DNA from: Pseudomonas sp. PA15(2017)
Lineage (GTDB): Bacteria > Pseudomonadota > Gammaproteobacteria > Pseudomonadales > Pseudomonadaceae
DNA: 64,000 nucleotides
NCBI RefSeq assembly: GCF_001945395.1
Contig: NZ_MSXV01000023.1
Coordinates: 1-64,000 of the forward strand
Direction: 5' to 3'
Every line of letters begins with the position of its first letter. Position 1 is the stretch's first letter. Position numbers and translations under genes: made by a program. Below the pieces are notes generated by a model that searched no databases, was not told the DNA's origin, and saw nothing but the letters and a program-made list of their open reading frames with translations. Positions 16,278 through 23,918 of this stretch are shown piece by piece.

Positions 16278-17089
16278 GCCCCACCCCCGCGGGCGCTCGG
16301 CCACTTGAACAGCGCCAGGCGGCCGTCGCCCTCACGCAGCCGGTCGACGCAACGGTCGCCCAGGGCACGGTGCAGGCCGTCCAGGTCTAGGTTGGAAATC
16401 ACCAGGGTGGGTTTCTGCTGCTCGTACCGGCCGTTGATCACCGTGAACAACGTGGCCAGCTCAAACTCGGTCGCCTTCGTCGCCCCGGCCTCGTCGATCA
16501 CCAGCAGGTGCGGCGCCACCAGTGCCTGGAAGGCATCGGCCTCGCTGTAAGAGGCCGCGTGGTCGTAGCTGCCCTTCACATACTGCAGAATCCCGGTCAC
16601 CGTGCGGTACACGCCTAGCATCCCGTGGCGGGTCACCACCTCGTGCAAGATGGCGTTCGCCAGGTGCGTCTTGCCCGTGCCCACCGTGCCGAGAAGCATC
16701 AGGCAGCGGCCATCTTCGTAGTGCTTCGGGAAGTGGTGCGCATAGCCCCTGCAAATTCGCAACGCGTCCTTCTGCTCAGGCGTCTCCGCGCGGTAAGCAT
16801 CAAACCGCTTGCCCTGGAAGCGCTTGGGAATCATCGCCTCACCCAGCCGGCGCTCCATCCGCTCACGCACAGCACGGGCGCGCTGCTCGCCCTGCTCCGC
16901 TTCGTCGGCCACGCGCCGCGCCTCCTCGGCACAAACCGGGCAACCGCTCGGCGCCGACGACTTGCTGCTGGTGATCGAGGCGTACGCCCCATGGCCCGGC
17001 TTGTCACAGCGCGCCAGCTCCTTCGCCACCACACCCAGGGTGCGCTCGAGCGGCGCGATTTCGAGGTTCACAGGCTGGTCAGAACGCAT
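16274..17089 (-). CDS. DnaC-like helicase loader / AAA+ ATPase
   Basis: 271 aa. ATG 17089 has GGAGG 9 nt upstream; an ATG 9 nt earlier is less well spaced. Walker A GTVGTGKTHLA (about residue 130), Walker B LLVIDEAG (about 195), sensor SNLDLDGL. A CPVC pair near residue 50 may form a zinc site. Loads the host replicative helicase at the phage origin. It overlaps the O-like gene by 11 bp. Confidence 0.9.
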   Translation of the reverse strand: MRSDQPVNLEIAPLERTLGVVAKELARCDKPGHGAYASITSSKSSAPSGCPVCAEEARRVADEAEQGEQRARAVRERMERRLGEAMIPKRFQGKRFDAYRAETPEQKDALRICRGYAHHFPKHYEDGRCLMLLGTVGTGKTHLANAILHEVVTRHGMLGVYRTVTGILQYVKGSYDHAASYSEADAFQALVAPHLLVIDEAGATKATEFELATLFTVINGRYEQQKPTLVISNLDLDGLHRALGDRCVDRLREGDGRLALFKWPSARGGGA

Positions 17090-17843
17090 AGCTACCATCC
17101 TCCCGCCGGCTAGCGCCCGCGGTGTAATCGAGATCATCGAAATTGGTGTGCTTGCTGGCCGGGTGCTGGTGCACGCTGGCACTGGTCACCTTGTCCGGGA
17201 ACAGGCCCTGCCAGCCGCCGGCGATCGAGCGGCGAATCACCTCGTCAGGGTTCGGGTGACCAGCGAGCTGCTCAGCCTGGGCCGTGCAGGTGGTCACCTT
17301 CAGCGGCTTGCCCTGCTCCTTGCGGCAGGCCACCCACTGCGCCCATACCGCTGGCGTCACGTTCGCCGGGCATGCGCTGAGCGGGTCGAACTTCGCTGGC
17401 TTTGTTTCCGGCTTCGGCGCTTCAGGGGGTAAGGGGGTATTGCTTTTAACTCTTCTCTTCTCTTCTCTAGTCGGCTTTTTGTCCGCATCGGAAGCGGACG
17501 CAGTGCGGACTTCGCGCTTACGGTCAGCGTCCTGTGCCCGGCGCTTGGCAGACGCCCCGTTATGGGCCTCAAAGCGCGGCAGATCTAGGCTGGAGTCGGC
17601 TTGCACCAGCCATCCAACGGCCAGCATCGCTGCCGAAAAGCCAGGCCAGGCGGCCAAGTCATCGAGAGAATCGAGCGAGTAGCCTTCGAGCGATCCGTCC
17701 GCCGAGTGCGCATCGAACAGACTCCAAACGGACAGTAATCCGCCTACGATCCGAAACCTGTCCGCATTCAAAGCGGACGCCATGCGGACAACCTTAGGGC
17801 TCGTCAGCAGGTCGGTGCGCATCTTGATCCAGTCACCGGCCAT
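17079..17843 (-). CDS. replication initiator, O-like
   Basis: 254 aa from ATG 17843. Opens MAGDWIKMRTDLLTSPKVVR, a helix pattern common in Pseudomonas phage O-like proteins, followed by a winged-helix region to about residue 100, a charged linker (about 100-160, KREVRTASASDADKKPTREE) and a DnaT-like C-terminal part. In lambdoid phages the origin often lies inside this gene; the AT-richer linker around 17440-17480 is a candidate. Confidence 0.75.
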   Translation of the reverse strand: MAGDWIKMRTDLLTSPKVVRMASALNADRFRIVGGLLSVWSLFDAHSADGSLEGYSLDSLDDLAAWPGFSAAMLAVGWLVQADSSLDLPRFEAHNGASAKRRAQDADRKREVRTASASDADKKPTREEKRRVKSNTPLPPEAPKPETKPAKFDPLSACPANVTPAVWAQWVACRKEQGKPLKVTTCTAQAEQLAGHPNPDEVIRRSIAGGWQGLFPDKVTSASVHQHPASKHTNFDDLDYTAGASRREDGSYAF

Positions 17844-17902
17844 GGCTATCACCACGCGCCACGAAACACGCAACGCCAAAACGTGGCGCGCCACGCCCTG
17901 TG

Positions 17903-17931
17903 TTGCGGTAGAAAAGGGAAATGCCCATAAT
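17903..17931 (+). promoter_or_regulatory. promoter for an oop-like RNA
   Basis: TTGCGG (17903-17908), 17-bp spacer, CATAAT (17926-17931). It points against the early minus-strand operon and is followed 26 bp later by an intrinsic terminator. Confidence 0.5.
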
Positions 17932-17937
17932 CAGGCC

Positions 17938-17983
17938 TCTGTTGTTGTGTTGCATGGAGCCCGGTCTAGCCACCGGGCTTTTT
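17938..17983 (+). ncRNA. putative oop-like antisense RNA
   Basis: About 46 nt from the predicted start of the promoter above to a terminator with stem AGCCCGGT / ACCGGGCT and a TTTTT tract (17958-17983). No reading frame fits. It lies antisense to the leader of the O-like gene between cro and O, the same place as lambda oop. The transcript is inferred from sequence only. Confidence 0.5.
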
Positions 17984-18072
17984 ATTGCCCGCGATCCGGG
18001 CACTGTATAAATCCCCATCCCTTCCAGCCGTCTGCCGCCCTGGGCGGTGCGGCGGTAGGATGCGAATCGTGG

Positions 18073-18312
18073 TCAGGCGGCCCGCGGCTTAGGCCGAGCG
18101 TTATCACGCAGCCATTCAACGGCGAAGCCCTCGCCGCGCTGCGCAGCGGCATTCGCCAGCACCTGGGCGTAGTTCGTTTCACCGGTGTAATCAGTGCGCG
18201 GCAGGAACTCATTGGCCAGCCACTTATCAACAGCCTGCCGGCTGATGCCGCAGGCTTTCGCAGCACTCACTGGGCCGCCGGCAGCCGCAACCGCATCAGC
18301 AATGGCACTCAT
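18073..18312 (-). CDS. Cro/YdaS-like transcriptional regulator
   Basis: 79 aa. HTH in GGPVSAAKACGISRQAVDKW (about residues 12-31), the Cro/YdaS style. GAGGG lies 7 nt before the ATG. First gene of the minus-strand early operon; its promoter overlaps operator O1. Expected to repress the repressor gene and commit the phage to lysis. Confidence 0.88.
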   Translation of the reverse strand: MSAIADAVAAAGGPVSAAKACGISRQAVDKWLANEFLPRTDYTGETNYAQVLANAAAQRGEGFAVEWLRDNARPKPRAA

Positions 18313-18327
18313 AACAACGCCCTCAAT

Positions 18328-18400
18328 ATCAACTTGCGGTTGATCTTAACATCAAATGACTGTTTATCAACTCACGTGTCACCATCAACCTATGGTTGAT
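18328..18400. promoter_or_regulatory. three-operator switch region between cro and cI
   Basis: 17-bp operators with the pattern ATCAAC-N5-GTTGAT. O1 is at 18328-18344 (ATCAACTTGCGGTTGAT), O2 at 18351-18367 (ATCAAATGACTGTTTAT, the weakest) and O3 at 18384-18400 (ATCAACCTATGGTTGAT). Centres are 23 and 33 bp apart. A minus-strand -35 TTGATG and -10 TGATAT flank O1 (PR). A plus-strand TTGATC and TTTATC with a 17-bp spacer may be PRM. O3 covers the repressor start codon. Confidence 0.8.
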
Positions 18401-19162
18401 ATCGAAAACATCCGCGAACAATTCGCCGCGCGCCTCAATGAGGCCCTGAATGACCACCCCGACCTGACGCGGGAGTCGCACGGGCGAAATATTGATTTGA
18501 AGAAAGGTCTCGAAGGCGTTGGCCTGGTAACCACCACACAAGCCACCAGTAAGTGGCTGCGTGGCGAATCCATGCCCAAGAAAGACAACATGCTCACGCT
18601 CGCCGAGTGGCTTGGCGTGCGGGCTGAGTGGCTCGAATACGGCGTGCTGCCCAAACGCCAGCAAGACGCTTGGGTATTGCGCGAGCAGGCGCACACCTAT
18701 GGCTCAGCAACGGCAATGGATAGCAATATTCAGGGCGAGCGCATCGAGGTCAGGACAAGGAGTGTCCCAGTGGTAGGCAAGGCAATGCTTGGAGTTGAGG
18801 GCTACTTCGAAGCGCTCGACTACCCGACCGGCCACGGTGAGGGCGTGCTGAACGTCACCAGCCGCGACGAAAACGCATACGGCTTGCGGGTTGTGGGCCA
18901 CAGCATGGCGCCGCGCATCAAGCATAACGAGTTCGTATTGATCGAGCCCAATCACTCCTTCGGCCCTGGTGATGAGGTGCTGGTTAAGACAGTGGCTGGC
19001 CAATCCATGATCAAGGCGTATGCCTATCTCAAGGATGGCCAGTATCGCTTCGAAAGCATCAATGCCGAGTACGCACCTGTGATCCTGGATGAACAGCAGG
19101 TGGAATCAATCCAGTACGTAGGCGCGATCGTCAAGGGCTCGATGTTTCAGATGAGCGAATAA
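18392..19162 (+). CDS. CI-type repressor with LexA/S24 peptidase domain
   Basis: 256 aa from ATG 18392. N-terminal DNA-binding region (about 1-75, with TTQATSKWLRGESMPKKDN as the HTH) and a C-terminal S24 domain with catalytic Ser in RVVGHSMAPRI and Lys in SMIKAYAY. The linker cleavage site is not a plain Ala-Gly; AMLGVEG is a guess. No Shine-Dalgarno precedes the ATG, which lies inside O3, so the PRM message may be nearly leaderless. An in-frame ATG 36 nt upstream also lacks a ribosome site. SOS cleavage would induce the prophage. Confidence 0.92.
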   Translation: MVDIENIREQFAARLNEALNDHPDLTRESHGRNIDLKKGLEGVGLVTTTQATSKWLRGESMPKKDNMLTLAEWLGVRAEWLEYGVLPKRQQDAWVLREQAHTYGSATAMDSNIQGERIEVRTRSVPVVGKAMLGVEGYFEALDYPTGHGEGVLNVTSRDENAYGLRVVGHSMAPRIKHNEFVLIEPNHSFGPGDEVLVKTVAGQSMIKAYAYLKDGQYRFESINAEYAPVILDEQQVESIQYVGAIVKGSMFQMSE

Positions 19163-19165
19163 CGC

Positions 19166-19654
19166 TCATCCACCGTAGCTGCCTTCCATCTGCCACACGC
19201 AGCCGCCGATGAAGTACACGTAGGCCACATTCGAGCGCCATCGGTATACCCATTGGATCGGGTCACCGGAGCCGTTTACTCGCGTTGGGGCGCCCCATGA
19301 CCGCTGGACATCACCCATCGTCATGCCTGGCTCAACACCACGAGCAATCGTAATGCTCCGCATTGTCGTGCTGCTGTAGCTCTTGCAGTAGCTCGGCTCG
19401 CGATACGCAGGCATAGCAGGCACCTGTGCGGCTCGGCTCTGCTCTTGCTGTTGCCAGATACGCTGCTGCTCCTTCGAGACACCGAGCGTCCCGCCGATCT
19501 TGTTGGGCTTGATTTCGACCTTATCCGCCTCGTTGGCGAGCGCGCCGCCGCACGGAACCTTTGAGAACGAGACCCGGCCCGTCGAATCGGTGCATTTGTA
19601 AACGTCCGCCATCGCGCTCCCACTGAGCGCCAGCAGCACCAGAATCCATCGCAT
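19166..19654 (-). CDS. exported DUF4124 protein, lysogenic cargo candidate
   Basis: 162 aa. AGGGAGGG lies upstream of ATG 19654. Signal peptide MRWILVLLALSGSAMA, then the DUF4124 start DVYKCTDSTGRVSFSKVPC. A later helix-rich part includes a small outer-membrane-like fold with PGMTMGDVQRSWGAP, which resembles the SmpA/OmlA type region. It sits between cI and PL, convergent with cI, where lambdoid phages often keep genes expressed in lysogens. Confidence 0.75.
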   Translation of the reverse strand: MRWILVLLALSGSAMADVYKCTDSTGRVSFSKVPCGGALANEADKVEIKPNKIGGTLGVSKEQQRIWQQQEQSRAAQVPAMPAYREPSYCKSYSSTTMRSITIARGVEPGMTMGDVQRSWGAPTRVNGSGDPIQWVYRWRSNVAYVYFIGGCVWQMEGSYGG

Positions 19655-19712
19655 CGCAAACCCTCCCTGTGAACCGCCAAGGCTATATGCCTGTACGGCC
19701 ACAATCAAAAAC

Positions 19713-19752
19713 ATCAACTATCGGTTGACATAACTCAACCTGTAGTTGATAT
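19713..19752 (+). promoter_or_regulatory. PL promoter with operators OL1 and OL2
   Basis: OL1 19713-19729 (ATCAACTATCGGTTGAC) and OL2 19734-19750 (CTCAACCTGTAGTTGAT) share the switch operator pattern. A -35 TTGACA (19725-19730), 16-bp spacer and TGATAT (19747-19752) overlap both. Drives the plus-strand early operon that includes the retroelement. Confidence 0.8.
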
Positions 19753-19784
19753 TTGAGCCATCGAAGCAGCACACCGCTCCGAAC

Positions 19785-19830
19785 CGCTCTTTAACAACCA
19801 GCGCCATGAACAGCTAGCCGGGCAACCGGC
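19785..19830 (+). promoter_or_regulatory. nut-like site: boxA plus boxB hairpin
   Basis: CGCTCTTTAACA (19785-19796) is nearly the ribosomal boxA. Twenty bases later comes a hairpin GCCGG-GCAA-CCGGC (19817-19830) with a GNRA tetraloop, boxB-like. It lies 33 bp past the PL -10. Suggests N-type or NusB/E-assisted antitermination of the leftward operon. Confidence 0.6.
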
Positions 19831-19972
19831 GAGGCAGCCCCGGCCATCACCTGTGGGGCGACAGAAAGTCAGGTGAGCAACACACCGCAGCGCGCGCCAG
19901 CGACCGGCGTATTGCAGCAGAGCCAACAGAGGGGCCGAGCCGCAAACGAGGTGCAGACCGAACCGCGCGAAT

Positions 19973-20052
19973 GACCTGGCAGCGCTGCGCAGCAACACCC
20001 GATTTCACTGGCTGGCCTTGGCGACAGGGCCAGACGGGAAATCAACCAGGAG
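19973..20052 (+). repeat. 80-bp leader repeat, copy 1
   Basis: Nearly identical to 20328-20407 (355 bp apart). Contains a stem CTGGCC / GGCCAG and ends in the ribosome site AGGAG of the following gene. A duplicated structured leader. Confidence 0.85.
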
Positions 20053-20060
20053 TAAGAGAA

Positions 20061-20300
20061 ATGAAATGCCCGATATGCAATGGCGAGAAGCTGAACAATG
20101 AGCGCTGCTGGTGTGTTGACGAGCATCACCAGGAAGGATCGAAAGTTGACGTGCAGTTCCCTGATGGATGGCACTCAGGGTTTGTCGTAGACGGCCCGGT
20201 TGCAGCCAATGATCGTCAGTATCGCGTCCATGTTATTGCGCCAAATGGCGAGCGCATGCTTGACCTTGCGCCTGAATACGTCAGGCCTACTCAACGGTGA
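20061..20300 (+). CDS. zinc-ribbon-like small early protein
   Basis: 79 aa. MKCPICNGEKLNNERCWC holds a CxxC and a CxC pair, likely one zinc site, followed by a small beta domain (SKVDVQFPDGWHSGFVV). AGGAG 8 nt before the ATG comes from leader repeat copy 1. Early left gene; role unknown, could include the N function, but it lacks an Arg-rich motif. Confidence 0.65.
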   Translation: MKCPICNGEKLNNERCWCVDEHHQEGSKVDVQFPDGWHSGFVVDGPVAANDRQYRVHVIAPNGERMLDLAPEYVRPTQR

Positions 20301-20327
20301 GTAGGTCGCAGGCCGACCTGCCCGAAC

Positions 20328-20407
20328 GACCTGACAGCGCTGCGCAGCAACACCCGATTTCACTTTCTGGCCTTGGCGACAGGGCCAGACGGGAAGTCAA
20401 CAAGGAG
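20328..20407 (+). repeat. 80-bp leader repeat, copy 2
   Basis: Second copy of the structured leader, again ending at the AGGAG of a start site. Differences from copy 1 are a handful of substitutions, with the stem kept. Confidence 0.85.
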
Positions 20408-20414
20408 AACCGAA

Positions 20415-20762
20415 ATGGCACTCGATCACGGAGTTTTGAATATTCCGCTGAGCAAGCGCGGCAACATCGACGCAGAGATTGACCGTTACAAGGCCACTGA
20501 GGCGGCCAACAAGAAGAAGGCGCACAAGGCATTCAAGGTTGAGCGTGACGAGCTTCGCGCCGCTGCAAAAGCTGCCGTTTCTGAGCTGCCAGACGACTGG
20601 TTTGCGTGGCACGCCAAACGCCTGGGAGTCACCAAGGCAAAACTGCGCAGCCACGTAAAGAGCGAGGCTCACTGGAACTCAGGCAACGCCCTCAAAATGA
20701 TCCGCGGCGCCAGTGATCTCTATCGCGCTCACCTCGCCAAGGCCGACAAACCGGAAGCCTGA
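20415..20762 (+). CDS. hypothetical early protein, Lys/Ala-rich
   Basis: 115 aa from ATG 20415 with AGGAG 8 nt upstream. Strongly helical, charged (NKKKAHKAFKVERDELRAAA). C-terminal part includes a helix KLRSHVKSEAHWNS. No family recognised. It shares its leader with the gene at 20061. Confidence 0.6.
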   Translation: MALDHGVLNIPLSKRGNIDAEIDRYKATEAANKKKAHKAFKVERDELRAAAKAAVSELPDDWFAWHAKRLGVTKAKLRSHVKSEAHWNSGNALKMIRGASDLYRAHLAKADKPEA

Positions 20763-20867
20763 ACCAACCGCAACCGCATAGGCCAGCCCCCAGGCCTGCG
20801 CTATTCAAGCAGGGTTTGGTCACCCGCGCTTGGCGCCTGGGCCAATGTGGTTACCCAAGGAAGAACC

Positions 20868-21242
20868 ATGGAAAACACCATCACCGTACCGGGCTGGCGT
20901 GGCCGCCTGAATGCAGGCCTGCCACCGCGCCAGCTCGAAGCCGTGCTGCTGGCCGCCACGGACAAAACCGCCAAGGAAATCGCCCGCGCCATGACCATCA
21001 GCCCCGACGGCGCGCGCCAGCTGCTCGACGCCGCCCGCTTCAAGCTCGGCATGCAGCGCACCACCCGCGGCACGGTGCTCGAAGCCTGGAAGCGCGGAAT
21101 CATCGCCCCGCTCGCCATCGCCCTGCTGCTGGGCAGCGGCCACCATCAACCCACCAACCCCATCCGCCGCCCCACCGCGCCGCGCAGCACCTACCAGGTG
21201 CGCGTGGCCCGCAAAGTGGACGAGCTGGCGTTCGTTTCCTGA
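20868..21242 (+). CDS. LuxR-type HTH protein
   Basis: 124 aa; AAGGAAG before ATG 20868. A LuxR C-terminal-like HTH spans about residues 20-75: LPPRQLEAVLLAATDKTAKE, then ISPDGARQLLDAARFKLG. There is no sensor domain. A hydrophobic stretch (IIAPLAIALLLGSG, about 82-95) follows and may pass the membrane. Early regulator of unknown targets. Confidence 0.7.
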   Translation: MENTITVPGWRGRLNAGLPPRQLEAVLLAATDKTAKEIARAMTISPDGARQLLDAARFKLGMQRTTRGTVLEAWKRGIIAPLAIALLLGSGHHQPTNPIRRPTAPRSTYQVRVARKVDELAFVS

Positions 21243-21257
21243 GGCAAGGAGATGGTC

Positions 21258-21617
21258 ATGAACCTGACCCCGAAACAGCAAGCGGTTATCGATGAGCTCC
21301 GCAAGATCGGGCGACACAACGCGCTCATGTACCGAGATAGTTGCCCGCACCTCTATCAGGAGAACCTGGCGTATCTGGCGAAAGGCGATCCGGCATGTGT
21401 GTTCCGCATGGGCGGCCTCACGTTCCAGATAGCAGTTCGTCTGAAAACGACCGCTGGCAGCGTGCTCGCCGTGTTCAAGTCCCTGGAGAAAAAGGGGCTA
21501 GTCATTCGAGAGACGCGTGATCCTTGGTACAAGCGGCCTCTGTACTGGTGGCCGGTCGGCTTCGCTGAACAACTTCACTCCGAGCTGAACGATCAAGACG
21601 GTGGAGAGCAACCATGA
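21258..21617 (+). CDS. winged-helix-like early protein
   Basis: 119 aa. ATG 21258 has AAGGAG 6 nt upstream, better spaced than the ATG 6 nt earlier. LTPKQQAVIDELRKIG and VLAVFKSLEKKGLVIRET suggest a MarR-like winged helix. Overlaps the exonuclease gene by 4 bp. Confidence 0.6.
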   Translation: MNLTPKQQAVIDELRKIGRHNALMYRDSCPHLYQENLAYLAKGDPACVFRMGGLTFQIAVRLKTTAGSVLAVFKSLEKKGLVIRETRDPWYKRPLYWWPVGFAEQLHSELNDQDGGEQP

Positions 21618-22225
21618 CCCCAACCCTGCACCCCATCGCCCAAGCCCTCGAATCCCTCCACCCCCTCCTACGCGCCACCCACTACGTCCTCGACCTCGAA
21701 ACCCTCGGCAAAGGCCCCAACGCCGCCATCGCCACCATCGGCTGCGTGCGCATCGAGAACGGCGTGATCGGCGACGACCTCTACATCCGCGTCGACGTAG
21801 ACAGCGCCATCGGCTTCGGCGGCGAAACCGACGCCAGCACCATCGACTTCTGGCTCAGGCAGAGCGAAGAAGCGCAGCGCGAGATCAACCACGGCTTCAA
21901 CCGCGTAAAGATCAACAACGCGCTCATCCAGCTGGCCGACTTCATCGACAGGCCCGCCGCCATCTACGGCGAATCCTACGTGTGGGGCAACGGCGCCACC
22001 TTCGACAACGTCATCATCAGCACCGCATTCCGGCGCGCCCACGTGCGGCGCCCTTGGCAGAACCGGAACGACCGCGACCTGCGCACCATCACCGACCTCT
22101 ACCCCGAGGCCAAGAAAAGCGTGCCGTTCGTGGGCCTCAAGCACCACGCCCTCGACGACGCCCTGCACGAAGCCCGCATCCTCGTCGCCGCCCTCAAGCT
22201 GCACATCGCAAGGAGCCCAGAATGA
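21614..22225 (+). CDS. 3'-5' exonuclease, DEDD / Rv2179c-like
   Basis: 203 aa. Motifs: HYVLDLETLG (Exo I, DxE, about residues 23-32), WGNGATFDN (Exo II, about 124-132) and LKHHALDDALHEA (Exo III, HxxxxD, about 174-186). Matches the phage/bacterial exoribonuclease group related to Rv2179c. Likely trims nucleic acid during early infection. Overlaps neighbours at both ends by 4 bp. Confidence 0.88.
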   Translation: MTPTLHPIAQALESLHPLLRATHYVLDLETLGKGPNAAIATIGCVRIENGVIGDDLYIRVDVDSAIGFGGETDASTIDFWLRQSEEAQREINHGFNRVKINNALIQLADFIDRPAAIYGESYVWGNGATFDNVIISTAFRRAHVRRPWQNRNDRDLRTITDLYPEAKKSVPFVGLKHHALDDALHEARILVAALKLHIARSPE

Positions 22226-22476
22226 ACGCATTCGAACGCGCCCGCGCCACCCTCGACGCCATCCCCGCTCTCCTGCGCCGCAGCGCCGAGGCCCGCAAGC
22301 AGACGCAGCAGCGCATCGCTATCAAGCCCCGCGCCACCCAGCTGATCGCCACCGGCAGCGGCATGGTGCGCGTCGTCGACGCCGACACCGGCCGCGTGCT
22401 CGGCTTCCGCGAAACCATCAAGGAAGCCCGCTGGCTGCAGCAGCAGCTCGAAGGCTCCCAACCCCTGGAGGCCTGA
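22222..22476 (+). CDS. 84-aa hypothetical protein
   Basis: Start ATG overlaps the exonuclease stop (ATGA). Begins MNAFERARATLDAIPALLRR; a later segment MVRVVDADTGRVLGFRETIK is strand-turn-strand. No family recognised. Confidence 0.65.
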   Translation: MNAFERARATLDAIPALLRRSAEARKQTQQRIAIKPRATQLIATGSGMVRVVDADTGRVLGFRETIKEARWLQQQLEGSQPLEA

Positions 22477-22478
22477 CC

Positions 22479-22871
22479 ATGATCGACGCACCCAACCTGC
22501 AGCCCCGCTCCCAACAAAGCGCCGAGCTCGCCGCCCTCATGGCCACCTACGAGCGCCAGCACGGCCCCGTGCAAACGCTGCCCATCGTCACCGCCGGCAA
22601 CAAGCAACTGCCCTTCGTCATCACCAGCCCCGGCAAGCCCAAGGCCAAACCCAGCCGCGCCCTGCGCCAGCGGGATCACAAGCACGCCGAGCTCAACACC
22701 GCCAAGAAGCGCAAGGCCGCCGAACGGCTGGAAATCCTGCACCGCATGGCACCCGCCGGCGCCAGCATCAACGAGATGTGCGACGCCACCGGCCTGAGCG
22801 CCAAGACCGTGATGGACCGCCTGCGCGACCACCGCATCAAGCGCGGGCCGAAGATGGACCTGAGCGCGTAG
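22479..22871 (+). CDS. HTH-containing early protein
   Basis: 130 aa. The C-terminus MAPAGASINEMCDATGLSAK followed by TVMDRLRDHRIKRGP looks like a DNA-binding HTH. The N-terminal half is low in structure. Follows the 84-aa gene after 2 bp. Confidence 0.55.
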   Translation: MIDAPNLQPRSQQSAELAALMATYERQHGPVQTLPIVTAGNKQLPFVITSPGKPKAKPSRALRQRDHKHAELNTAKKRKAAERLEILHRMAPAGASINEMCDATGLSAKTVMDRLRDHRIKRGPKMDLSA

Positions 22872-22905
22872 CCCACTCCCACGCCCCGCCGGCAAGGAAA
22901 TCGCC

Positions 22906-23484
22906 ATGATTGAACCAACCGAGAAACAGCTGTGGCTGCTTTGGCACACCCTGGGCCTGAGCCCGAACTGCCGAACCAGCAACCGCAACTACTTCGTCAC
23001 CAGCCCAGGCTACGACGACGCCGATAACTTCGACCTTCTGGTTGATGCCGGCTTCGCCACTCGCTCCAAGGCGCCGGCCTTCTGTGACGCGAACGACGTG
23101 GTTTACCGCGCCACGGCCGAAGGCAAACAGCTCGCCCTGGCCAAGCTTCCGGCTCCGCCGCCACCGGCAAAGCGCACCAACTTCGATGCCTATCTTGATG
23201 AGTGCGAGTGCTATGAAGGCTTCGCCCACTTCCTGGGCATCAACATGCCGCGGTACCAGCAGCGCGGAGATTGGGGTGCACGGGAATACCGCATGGTTCG
23301 ATACCCGCGCGGCAGCTCGTACCGCGGGTACAGCCGCGACTACAACTTCGCGCAGTGGTCGCCATATGAAACGCTTGAAGTCGCCGGCGAATGGGCGCCG
23401 ACCATGAAGGAAGCCAAGGCCAGCTACAAGCAGGCGCTGGCCGAGTATCGCGCCAGAGGCCGAGAGAACCGGGAGGCAGCGTAA
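22906..23484 (+). CDS. hypothetical phage protein
   Basis: 192 aa. Begins MIEPTEKQLWLLWHTLGLSP. Proline-rich hinge PAPPPPAK near residue 84, then a Tyr/Arg-rich domain. Residues 1-80 resemble small phage proteins with a winged-helix-like fold. No function assigned. Confidence 0.6.
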   Translation: MIEPTEKQLWLLWHTLGLSPNCRTSNRNYFVTSPGYDDADNFDLLVDAGFATRSKAPAFCDANDVVYRATAEGKQLALAKLPAPPPPAKRTNFDAYLDECECYEGFAHFLGINMPRYQQRGDWGAREYRMVRYPRGSSYRGYSRDYNFAQWSPYETLEVAGEWAPTMKEAKASYKQALAEYRARGRENREAA

Positions 23485-23822
23485 TGCCCCAATCACAACA
23501 GGAACGAGACGCCAAGGCCGAAGCCAAGCGCAAAAAGTGGGACGAGAAAGAGCTGCGCCACCGCGTGCGCGCCGGCCTCAACGCCAAGCTCGCCGAGCTC
23601 ATGGCCTGGCACGGCATCACCGAACAGGCCGAAGCCGTGCAACTGCTCATCCTCAACGCCCACGCCCTGGGCCCGGAAGCATCCGCCACCGCCATCGCCC
23701 TGCCGCGCCACGAAGTCCACATTACGGAAAACGTGGCGCGCAACTTCCACCAGAAGTCCATCGCCCAGATCCAGCGCCAGCCCATCGAGGAAGGCGACCA
23801 GATCATCGCGCCAACCCACTGA
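23484..23822 (+). CDS. 112-aa hypothetical protein
   Basis: ATG at 23484 overlaps the upstream stop (TAATG). N-terminus is Lys/Glu-rich and helical (ERDAKAEAKRKKWDEK), then a helix-turn-helix-like region KLAELMAWHGITEQAEAV. Possible ribbon-helix-helix or similar DNA-binding role. Confidence 0.6.
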   Translation: MPQSQQERDAKAEAKRKKWDEKELRHRVRAGLNAKLAELMAWHGITEQAEAVQLLILNAHALGPEASATAIALPRHEVHITENVARNFHQKSIAQIQRQPIEEGDQIIAPTH

Positions 23823-23918
23823 TCACCTGCAGGCGAATCCGGGGCCAGGAATGGCCAGGCCAGATGCGTGCTGGGAAGCGCCAGCCGCCTGCACCCTAAT
23901 CACCACCGAGGAAACAGC

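Noticed and set aside
17833..18018. Small minus-strand frame as a cII gene
   Set aside because: No HTH pattern, overlaps the O start and the oop-like terminator, and lacks a ribosome site.
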